This document shows positions 18,405-25,584 of a DNA stretch of 64,000 nucleotides, piece by piece. The notes under the pieces are model-generated. The model saw nothing but the letters and a program-made list of their open reading frames with translations. It did not search any database and had not been told where the DNA came from. This DNA is from AP-15 sp963750195. Its GTDB lineage: Bacteria > Pseudomonadota > Alphaproteobacteria > ATCC43930 > CGMCC-115725. The position numbers and the translations under genes were made by a program. How positions within the stretch are numbered: position 1 is the first letter of the stretch; each line of letters starts with the position of its first letter. The stretch spans positions 744,001-808,000 of the forward strand of contig CAVVPS010000016.1 in the NCBI GenBank assembly GCA_963750195.1, written 5' to 3'.

Positions 18405-18440
18405 ACGCCATGCCGGCGAATGCCGGTATCCAACGTCGGA
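18405..18440. repeat. short dispersed palindrome (ATGCCGGCGAATGCCGGTAT type)
   Basis: Inverted repeat with arms ATGCCGGC and GCCGGTAT around a GAAT loop. It resembles the widespread alphaproteobacterial intergenic element of the form CATxCCGGCGAAxGCCGGxATCCA. It lies in the 200-bp gap after the 2OG gene and could act as a transcript-stabilising or terminating hairpin. Confidence 0.5.
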
Positions 18441-18585
18441 AATGGGTCCGGGCCTCCGCCGGGAAGGCGAATCTGTCGGTCGGCATCTCCCTCGCGCAAA
18501 ATTGAGCCGAGGAGCGGCGAAAAGCCTGCGGGAATTCAGCTACCGTATTTAATATCGGCCGTCGATCAGCGCAGGGAGATTGCCG

Positions 18586-19536
18586 ATGTCGCAGCATCAT
18601 GTCTTGCGGGCCAGCCCCGAGACCTGCCACTGGGGATATTTCGATGCCGGGTTGAAGCCGGTGCTGAATGTTGCCTCGGGCGACACCGTGACCGTCGACG
18701 CCGTCTCGGGCGGCCCCGACGTGCTGCCGCTAGATGGCCGGTTTGACATTCTCCCCGACCACCTCGCGATCCATCGCGGGTTGGAGCCGAAGCTCGGGGC
18801 GCACATCCTGACCGGGCCGATCGCGGTCGCGGGGGCAGAGCCCGGCGACACCTTGGCGATCGAGATCCTATCGATCGATCCCCGACAGAATTGGGGCTAC
18901 ACCCGCATCCGACCGTTATCGGGCACGTTGCCGGAGGATTTCCCGGTGCGCCGGATCTGGCACACCGCGATCGACCGCCAGCGCGGCATCGCCACCGTGC
19001 CGTGGGGCGCCGAGATCGAGCTCGCTCCGTTTTTTGGGGTGATGGGGGTGGCGCCGCCGCCGACTTACGGCGCGGTGACCTCGATCGTGCCGCGCGAGTT
19101 CGGCGGTAATATGGATCTGAAGGAATTGACCGCCGGCACAACCTTGCATCTGCCGGTATGGACGCCGGGCGCCTTGTTCTCGGCCGGTGACGGCCACGGC
19201 GTGCAGGGCGATGGCGAAGTGTGCGTGACCGCGCTCGAAACCGCGCTGACCGGCACCTTCCGGCTGAACCTGCGCAAGGACATGAAAATCGACCTTCCCC
19301 GCGCGGAAACGCCGACGCATTTGATCACAATGGGGTTTGACGAAGACCTCGACGACGCCGCCAAAACCGCATTGCGTCAGATGATCATTTTGATCGGTGA
19401 GCGCATGGGCCTCGGCCGCGAGGACGCCTACATGTTCTGCAGCCTCGCCGTCGACATGCGGGTGACCCAACTGGTGGACGGCAACAAGGGCATCCACGCG
19501 ATGCTGCCTAAACGTTACGTCGGCGCCAAGAATTAG
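18586..19536 (+). CDS. acetamidase/formamidase family protein
   Basis: 316 aa. Belongs to the FmdA/AmdA family, which hydrolyses formamide or acetamide to ammonia and the acid. Seen: an N-terminal ETCHWGYFDAGLKPVL, the GDTLAIEILSIDP strand, FFGVMGVAPPP, and the C-terminal block THLITMGFDEDLDDAAK. CAGGGAG stands 5 bp before the ATG at 18586. Intact frame. Together with the carbamoylase-like and M81 genes at 6.6-9.5 kb it suggests use of amides as nitrogen sources, an inference. Confidence 0.9.
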   Translation: MSQHHVLRASPETCHWGYFDAGLKPVLNVASGDTVTVDAVSGGPDVLPLDGRFDILPDHLAIHRGLEPKLGAHILTGPIAVAGAEPGDTLAIEILSIDPRQNWGYTRIRPLSGTLPEDFPVRRIWHTAIDRQRGIATVPWGAEIELAPFFGVMGVAPPPTYGAVTSIVPREFGGNMDLKELTAGTTLHLPVWTPGALFSAGDGHGVQGDGEVCVTALETALTGTFRLNLRKDMKIDLPRAETPTHLITMGFDEDLDDAAKTALRQMIILIGERMGLGREDAYMFCSLAVDMRVTQLVDGNKGIHAMLPKRYVGAKN

Positions 19537-19610
19537 AAAGCAATCGCCGGATAGAGCCCAAAGTAGCTCCGCCCCATCTTTCGCATATCGATGATGCGCA
19601 GGAGAGGACG

Positions 19611-20672
19611 ATGCTCGATTTCGACAAGTGCTGGGCGGCGGTGGAAGGTCGCGACGCCGGCGCCGACGGCAGCTTTTACTATGGCGTCCGCACGACCGGC
19701 GTCTATTGCCGGCCGGGTTGCGCGTCGCGACGACCATTGCGTGCCAATACGGTGTTTTTCGCGACGATCGCGGAGGCGGAGGCCGCCGGGCTGCGCGCGT
19801 GCAAGCGCTGCCGCCCAACCGACGCCTCGACCGCCTCACGCCACATCGCCGCGATCGAGAAGGCTTGCGCGCTGCTGCGGACCAGCGAGACGATGCCGAG
19901 CTTGGGCGAACTCGCCGACGCCGCCGCGATCAGCCGCTTTCACTTTCACCGAGTGTTCAAGCAGATCACCGGCGCTACCCCGCGCGATTACGCCCGTACC
20001 CACCGGATCTCCCGCCTCGCTCAACGACTCGATGCGGGGGAGAAGGTGGCCGAGGCGATCTACGCCTCGGGGTTCGGATCGAGCTCGCGCGTCTACGAGG
20101 CGGCGCCGGCGGCGCTGGGGATGACCCCCGGGGCGCGGCGTCGTTCCGGCGGCGGCGAGACGATCCGCTTTGTGACGGTGGCGACACCGCTGGGCTGGGC
20201 GCTGGTGGCCGCGACAACGCGTGGGATCTGCATGACGGCGCTTGGCGATGATCGCGACCACCTTGCCGCAATGGTTCGGGAACGCTTCCCGGCGGCGTCG
20301 GTTGTTGCCGACGACACCAGCCTCACGGAATGGGCCAACCAGGTCGTGCGCTTCATCACCGCGCCCGGACACACCCTCGACCTGCCGCTCGACATCCGCG
20401 GCACGGCGTTCCAGACTCGGGTGTGGCGCGCGCTGCAGAAGATCCCGCTCGGCCGGACCGCGAGCTATTCCGAGATCGCGCGCGCGTTGGGCCAGCCGAG
20501 GGCTGTCCGCGCGGTGGCGCAGGCCTGTGCCGCTAACAATCTGGCGTTGCTGGTGCCATGCCACCGGGTAATCCGCGAGGACGGCGATCTCGCCGGGTAT
20601 CGGTGGGGGCTGGAGCGCAAGCGCGCATTGATCGAACGCGAGCGGCAAGCGGCGGCCGATGAAGCCGCCTGA
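19611..20672 (+). CDS. ada: bifunctional Ada: methylphosphotriester/O6-methylguanine methyltransferase and regulator
   Basis: 353 aa with the full three-part Ada layout. The N-terminal zinc domain takes methyl groups from phosphotriesters (GVYCRPGCASRRP and ACKRCRP supply four Cys, about residues 35-70). An AraC-type helix-turn-helix follows (SLGELADAAAISRFHFHRVF). The C-terminal MGMT domain carries the acceptor Cys in VPCHRVI (about residue 322) and GYRWGLERKRAL. After methylation it should activate its own promoter and the adaptive response. It overlaps by 14 bp a 2OG-Fe(II) oxygenase gene, an arrangement reminiscent of ada-alkB. Confidence 0.94.
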   Translation: MLDFDKCWAAVEGRDAGADGSFYYGVRTTGVYCRPGCASRRPLRANTVFFATIAEAEAAGLRACKRCRPTDASTASRHIAAIEKACALLRTSETMPSLGELADAAAISRFHFHRVFKQITGATPRDYARTHRISRLAQRLDAGEKVAEAIYASGFGSSSRVYEAAPAALGMTPGARRRSGGGETIRFVTVATPLGWALVAATTRGICMTALGDDRDHLAAMVRERFPAASVVADDTSLTEWANQVVRFITAPGHTLDLPLDIRGTAFQTRVWRALQKIPLGRTASYSEIARALGQPRAVRAVAQACAANNLALLVPCHRVIREDGDLAGYRWGLERKRALIERERQAAADEAA

Positions 20673-21378
20673 CGCGGCGGCCGATCGCGTCGCCGCGGTC
20701 GATTGGCCAGCGGTGGCGGCAGCGCTTGACGAGCGCGGCTATGCCACCGCCCCGGCGCTGCTCACCGCCGAGGAATGCCGTGAACTCGCCGCGCTCTACA
20801 GCGGCGACGACAGCTTTCGCCGCCGAATTGTCATGCAGCATCACGCCTATGGGCGCGGCGAATACAAATATTTTCGCTATCCGCTGCCGGGGTTGGTCGA
20901 GGCGCTGCGCCGGACGATCTACCCGGGCCTGGCGCCGATCGCCAATCGCTGGCATCAGCGGCTGCGCGAAGAGGGAAAGTTTCCGGCGGCGCTCGATGAT
21001 TATCTCGCCGAGTGCCACCGGGCGGGCCAGGAACGGCCGACGCCGCTGATCCTCAAATATGCCGCCGACGACTACAACTGCCTGCACCAGGATCTTTATG
21101 GCCCCCTGGTCTTCCCGTTGCAGCTGACCGTGCTGCTCAGCGATCCGGCGAAAGACTTTACCGGCGGCGAGTTCCTATTGGTCGAGCAGCGGCCGCGAGT
21201 GCAGTCGCGCGGCGAGGTGGTGCCATTGCGACAGGGCGAGGTGGTGATCTTTCCGGTGCATCATCGCCCGGTCGACGGCACCCGCGGTGCCTATCGCGTG
21301 ACCATGCGCCACGGCGTCAGCCGGATTCGCAGCGGCGAGCGCTATACCCTCGGCATCATCTTTCACGACGCGGCGTAA
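20659..21378 (+). CDS. 2OG-Fe(II) oxygenase, in operon with ada
   Basis: 239 aa prolyl-hydroxylase-like 2OG oxygenase. Metal ligands: HQD in NCLHQDLYGPLVFPLQ (about residue 145), distal His in VIFPVHHRPVDGTRG, followed by a YRVTMRHGVS strand. It overlaps the ada gene by 14 bp, so it is co-translated with the alkylation response. AlkB itself has the nucleotide-recognition lid and an NPYxxG-like region that I do not see, so I do not call this alkB. A role in alkylation repair is suggested by position only. Confidence 0.84.
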   Translation: MKPPDAAADRVAAVDWPAVAAALDERGYATAPALLTAEECRELAALYSGDDSFRRRIVMQHHAYGRGEYKYFRYPLPGLVEALRRTIYPGLAPIANRWHQRLREEGKFPAALDDYLAECHRAGQERPTPLILKYAADDYNCLHQDLYGPLVFPLQLTVLLSDPAKDFTGGEFLLVEQRPRVQSRGEVVPLRQGEVVIFPVHHRPVDGTRGAYRVTMRHGVSRIRSGERYTLGIIFHDAA

Positions 21379-21463
21379 AAGGCGCGTTGGGGTGATCCAA
21401 CAATTACGCTGGAACAATTCGCTCGGCCACGTCGTCAGGCCGGACACAAGGCCTCGCCGAGGC

Positions 21464-21492
21464 TTGCGGGGCGGGTGGGTGTCTCCTATAGT
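21464..21492 (+). promoter_or_regulatory. candidate sigma-70 promoter of pyrB, near-leaderless
   Basis: TTGCGG (21464-21469), a 17-bp spacer and TATAGT (21487-21492). Transcription would begin about 21499, only 2-4 bp before the pyrB ATG at 21502. There is no Shine-Dalgarno sequence before that ATG, which agrees with a leaderless transcript. Confidence 0.4.
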
Positions 21493-21501
21493 GCCGGGCG
21501 C

Positions 21502-22468
21502 ATGCAGGGAGCCGTTTGCGACACCGCGTTCCGGCACCGCCACCTCCTCGGCATCGAGGGATTGTCGCCGGCGGAGATCGAAGAGTTCCTCGACCTCGCC
21601 GACGGCTATGTCGAACTGAACCGACAGGCCGAAAAAAAGCGCTCGCTGTTGCGCGGGCGGACGATAATCAACTGCTTTTTCGAGAATTCGACCCGTACCC
21701 GCACCTCGTTCGAGGTCGCCGGCAAAAGGCTCGGCGCCGACGTCATCAACATGGCGGTGGCGGTCGAGTTCGATGGTCAAGGGCGAGACCCTGATCGACA
21801 CGGCGATGACCCTGAACGCGATGCACCCCGACGTGCTGGTCGTGCGCCATCCCGAATCGGGGGCGGTACAGTTGCTGTCGGAAAAGGTCGACTGCGCCGT
21901 CATCAATGCCGGCGACGGCAGCCACGAGCACCCGACCCAGGCCCTGCTCGACGCGCTGACGATCCGCCGGCGCAAGGGGCGGCTCGGCGGCCTGACCGTC
22001 GCGATCTGCGGCGATGTTCTGCACAGCCGTGTCGCGCGCTCGAACATCGCGCTGCTGAATATCATGGGGGCGCGGGTGCGGGTGGTGGCGCCGCGCACCC
22101 TGTTGCCGGCCGAGATCGAGCGGCTCGGCGTCGAGGTGTTTCACGACATGGCTAAAGGACTGGCCGATGTCGACATCGTGATGATGCTGCGCCTGCAGAG
22201 CGAGCGCATGCACGGCTCGTTCGTGCCCTCTACCCGTGAATATTTTCATTTCTTCGGGCTCGACTACGACAAATTGCGCGCGGCCAAGCCCGACGCGCTG
22301 ATCATGCATCCGGGGCCGATGAACCGCGGCGTCGAGATCGGCAGCGAGGTCGCCGACGACATCGATCGCAGCCTGATCCGCCATCAGGTCGAGATGGGGG
22401 TCGCTGTTCGCATGGCCTGCCTCGAGATCCTGACCCGCGATCTCGGCAACGGCCCGCCGCTGCCGTGA
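21502..22468 (+). CDS. pyrB: aspartate carbamoyltransferase catalytic subunit (frameshifted)
   Basis: Second step of pyrimidine synthesis: carbamoyl phosphate plus aspartate to carbamoyl aspartate. The phosphate-binding signature FENSTRTRTSFEVAGKRLGAD is present. The conserved SSSMVKGETLIDTAMTLNAM follows in another frame; dropping one G at 21761-21763 joins them into an intact protein of about 321 aa with HPTQALLDALT and HPGPMNRGVEI. I therefore read it as one functional gene with a consensus error. The stop overlaps the GTG of pyrC. The ATG at 21502 is the best available start and lacks a ribosome-binding site. Confidence 0.93.
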
Positions 22469-23772
22469 ACGCCGCCACAGCGGGCGCTCCCCGTGTGTTG
22501 ATTCGTGGCGCCCGGCTGCTCGATCCCGAGAGCGGGCTCGACGCGGTCGGCGACTTGCTCTTCGAGGGCGAACGAATCCGGGCGGTCGGTGGAACTCTCT
22601 CCGCCTGCGAGGGGGATTTCGAGACGGTGATGGCCGAGGGGCTGTGCCTGGCTCCCGGCCTCGTCGATATGCGTGTGCAGTTGCGCGAGCCCGGCGCCGA
22701 GCACATGGAATCGATCGAGAGCGGCGGGCAGGCCGCCGCGGCCGGCGGGGTGACGACGATGGTCGCGCTCCCCAATACCGACCCGCCGGTTGACGACATT
22801 TCGGTCGTCGAGTTCCTGGCCCGCCGGGCGCGCGAGGTCAAGCTCGCCAAGGTCCACACCTACGCCGCGGCAACCAAGGGGCTAGGGGGGCGTCAGCTGA
22901 CCGAAATGGGCTTGCTCGCCGCCAACGGTGCGCTCGGCTTTACCGACGGGGTCAAGGCGGTCGCCGATGCGCTCGTCATGCGCCGCGTATTGTCCTACGC
23001 CCGCAGCTTCGACCTGCTGGTGTTGCAACATCCGGAAGAACCGAGCCTTGCCGGAGCGGGCGAGGTCAACGAAGGCGAGATCGCCACCCGGCTGGGCCTG
23101 TCGGCAATCACGCCGGCGGCCGAGATCATCATGATCGAGCGCGACCTTAGGCTCGTCGAGATCACCGGCGCGCGCTATCACGCCGCCCATCTGTCGACCG
23201 CGGCCGGGGTCGGGGCGATTCGGCGCGCCAAGGCGCAAGGGCTGCCGGTGACCTGCGATACGGCGCCCCCCTATTTCGTGTTGAACGAGACCGCGATCGG
23301 CGAGTATCGGACCTTCGCCAAGCTGTCGCCCCCGTTGCGCAGCGAAGGGGACCGGCGCGCCATCGTCGAGGGGCTGCGCGACGGCACCATCGATGCAATC
23401 GCCAGCGACCATGCGCCGTGGGACCAGGATTCCAAGCGGCTGCCGTTCAGCTCGGCGGCCTACGGGACCGTCGGGCTCGAAACCTTGCTGGCGTTGTCGC
23501 TCGAGCTTTATCACAACCGCCATCTCGGCCTGCTCGAACTGATGGCGCGGCTGAGCTGGAACGCGGCCCGCATCCTGCGCCTGCCGGTCGGGCGGCTGAC
23601 GCCCGGGTCGCCCGCGGATCTGGTGTTGTTCGACCCGGATCAGCCCTGGCAGATCTGCACCGACGAGTTCCGCTCGAAATCAAAAAACGCCCCGTTCGAC
23701 GGCCGCTCCGTAAAAGGCCGGGTGAAGCGCACGATCGTCGACGGGCGCACGATCTTCCAGCGCCGGGACTGA
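22465..23772 (+). CDS. pyrC: dihydroorotase-family protein lacking the HxH zinc motif (PyrC/PyrX type)
   Basis: 435 aa amidohydrolase-fold protein, translationally coupled to pyrB (GTG start inside the pyrB stop). Family segments: LAPGLVDMRVQLREPGAEHMESI, AAAAGGVTTMVALPNTDPP, LSPPLRSEGDRRA, and SDHAPWDQDSKRLPF. Active dihydroorotases have DxHxH after the PGLVD strand; here both His are replaced (R and Q). The usual H-C-E-D is QHPEEP. Many alphaproteobacterial pyrBC partners share such losses, and in some bacteria PyrX is a non-catalytic partner that stabilises PyrB. It may therefore be structural, with the working enzyme encoded elsewhere; activity is unresolved. Confidence 0.88.
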   Translation: MNAATAGAPRVLIRGARLLDPESGLDAVGDLLFEGERIRAVGGTLSACEGDFETVMAEGLCLAPGLVDMRVQLREPGAEHMESIESGGQAAAAGGVTTMVALPNTDPPVDDISVVEFLARRAREVKLAKVHTYAAATKGLGGRQLTEMGLLAANGALGFTDGVKAVADALVMRRVLSYARSFDLLVLQHPEEPSLAGAGEVNEGEIATRLGLSAITPAAEIIMIERDLRLVEITGARYHAAHLSTAAGVGAIRRAKAQGLPVTCDTAPPYFVLNETAIGEYRTFAKLSPPLRSEGDRRAIVEGLRDGTIDAIASDHAPWDQDSKRLPFSSAAYGTVGLETLLALSLELYHNRHLGLLELMARLSWNAARILRLPVGRLTPGSPADLVLFDPDQPWQICTDEFRSKSKNAPFDGRSVKGRVKRTIVDGRTIFQRRD

Positions 23773-23778
23773 GCGCCG

Positions 23779-24366
23779 ATGATCGTTTTTCTCGCTGCCG
23801 CCATTCTCGGTTACCTGCTGGGCTCGATCCCTTTCGGCTTGATGCTGACCAGGCTCGCCGGCCAGGGCGACATTCGCCGCATGGGCTCCGGCAATATCGG
23901 CGCGACCAACGTGTTGCGCACCGGCAGCAAGGGTCTGGCGGCGTTGACCCTGCTACTCGATGTGGGGAAGGGGCTGGCGGCGGCGGCGATCGCTCAGCGC
24001 TGGGCGCCACAGGCGGCGCTGGTCGCCGGGCTGTGTGCGATTCTCGGCCATATGTTTCCGGTGTGGCTTGGGTTTCGCGGCGGCAAAGGTGTTGCGACCG
24101 CGCTCGGCGTGCTGATGGCGTTGGCGTGGCCGGTGGCGCTCGTGGCCGCGCTGATCTGGCTCGCCGTCGCTTTCTACTCCCACTATTCCTCGCTGGCGGC
24201 GCTAATCGCTTCGGTCGCCAGCGCAGCGATAGCGCCGTTCCTCGCCGACCGGGCGACGGCCCTTCTGATCGCGGTGATCGCGCTGCTGCTCATCTTGCGG
24301 CACCACGCTAATATCAAGCGCCTGATTGCCGGCAGGGAAAGCCGGATCTCCTTTAGGAAAAGCTGA
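23779..24366 (+). CDS. plsY: glycerol-3-phosphate acyltransferase PlsY
   Basis: Inner-membrane enzyme of 195 aa that transfers an acyl group from acyl-phosphate to glycerol-3-phosphate, the first step of phospholipid synthesis. The three PlsY motifs are GSIPFGLML, GSGNIGATNVLR and GFRGGKGVATALG, with about five hydrophobic helices. It starts 6 bp after pyrC and is followed 7 bp later by dprA, so it is mid-operon. Confidence 0.96.
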   Translation: MIVFLAAAILGYLLGSIPFGLMLTRLAGQGDIRRMGSGNIGATNVLRTGSKGLAALTLLLDVGKGLAAAAIAQRWAPQAALVAGLCAILGHMFPVWLGFRGGKGVATALGVLMALAWPVALVAALIWLAVAFYSHYSSLAALIASVASAAIAPFLADRATALLIAVIALLLILRHHANIKRLIAGRESRISFRKS

Positions 24367-24373
24367 GGTCAGC

Positions 24374-25519
24374 TTGGCCTCGCGCGAGCTCGATCCCGAG
24401 GAGCGCCTCGACTGGCTGCGGCTATGCCGCACCGAATCGGTCGGCCCGATCAGTTTCTTCGCAATGCTGCGCCGCTTCGGCTCGGCCCGGGCCGCGCTCG
24501 AGGTATTGCCTCGCCTGGCCCGGCGCAGTGAACGCGCCAAGACGGTGACCGCGCCGACGCGCGCGGCGGGCGAGGCTGAGCTTACCGCGCTGCATCGCAT
24601 CGGCGCGCGGCTCGTCTGCTGGGGCGAACCCGCTTACCCGAGCGCGCTGAGCGCTATTGAAGACGCGCCGCCGATCCTGAGCGTGCTCGGACGGGTCGAG
24701 CTGCTGGAGCGGCCGATGATCGCGGTCGTCGGCGCGCGCAATGCCTCTGCAAACGGCCGGCGTCTCGCCCGCGAACTCGCCGCCGGCCTCGGCCAGGGCG
24801 GACTCGTCGTTGTCTCGGGCCTTGCCCGCGGCATCGACGCTGCTGCCCATCTCGGCGGGATCGAGACCGGCACCGTGGCGGTCGTCGCCGGCGGCGTCGA
24901 TATCGTCTATCCCGAGGAAAATCGCGGGCTCTACGAGGCGCTGCGCCGGCAAGGCGCGATCGTCGCCGAGTTGCCGCTCGGCAGCGAGCCGCAGGCGCGC
25001 CATTTCCCGCGCCGCAACCGGATCATTTCCGGGATGGCGCTCGGCGTCCTGGTTGTCGAGGCCGCCGCCCGCTCTGGCTCGCTGATCACCGCGCGCTATG
25101 CGCTCGAGCAGGGCCGCGAGGTTTTTGCCGTGCCGGGATCGCCGCTCGACCCGCGCTGTCGCGGCGCGAATGATCTGTTGCGCCGGGGCGCTACCTTGAC
25201 CGAGACAGCCGAGGATGTGCTGTCGCAACTCGGGCCGCTGGTGCGGGCCGCGCCGCCGCCGCGCCCGCTTACACCGCTGCCGCTGCCGGCCGAAGAAAGC
25301 TGGCCGGCGAAGTGGCCGCCGGGCGGCGCCGGAGAGCCGGCCGACGACGAGGACGCGCTGAACATGATCCTCGAAAGCCTGGGGCCGACACCGGTCGCGG
25401 TTGACGAACTGGTGCGCCAATGCCAATTGACAGCTTCCGCGGTCGCCACCCTCCTCCTCGAGCTGGAACTCGCCGGGCGGGTCGAGCGCCATCCCGGCAA
25501 TCTCGTCTCGCTGCGCTGA
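24374..25519 (+). CDS. dprA: DNA-processing protein DprA
   Basis: 381 aa. Binds incoming single-stranded DNA during natural transformation and loads RecA. Segments: an N-terminal helical domain (LDWLRLCRTESVGPISFFAML), the Rossmann-like core (IAVVGARNASANGRRLAREL, GLARGIDAAAHLGGIETGT, GGVDIVYPEEN, RNRIISGMALGVLVVEA), and a C-terminal winged helix (about residues 320-381) after a proline-rich linker. I use TTG at 24374, which has GAGG upstream and avoids overlapping plsY; a TTG at 24326 is also in frame. Gene order plsY-dprA-topA is common in alphaproteobacteria. Confidence 0.94.
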   Translation: MASRELDPEERLDWLRLCRTESVGPISFFAMLRRFGSARAALEVLPRLARRSERAKTVTAPTRAAGEAELTALHRIGARLVCWGEPAYPSALSAIEDAPPILSVLGRVELLERPMIAVVGARNASANGRRLARELAAGLGQGGLVVVSGLARGIDAAAHLGGIETGTVAVVAGGVDIVYPEENRGLYEALRRQGAIVAELPLGSEPQARHFPRRNRIISGMALGVLVVEAAARSGSLITARYALEQGREVFAVPGSPLDPRCRGANDLLRRGATLTETAEDVLSQLGPLVRAAPPPRPLTPLPLPAEESWPAKWPPGGAGEPADDEDALNMILESLGPTPVAVDELVRQCQLTASAVATLLLELELAGRVERHPGNLVSLR

Positions 25520-25584
25520 GCATCGCCTTGACCACTTGACGATGTGAGGATCACCGCCGCGCGCGATCAACACCGAACGGGCTC

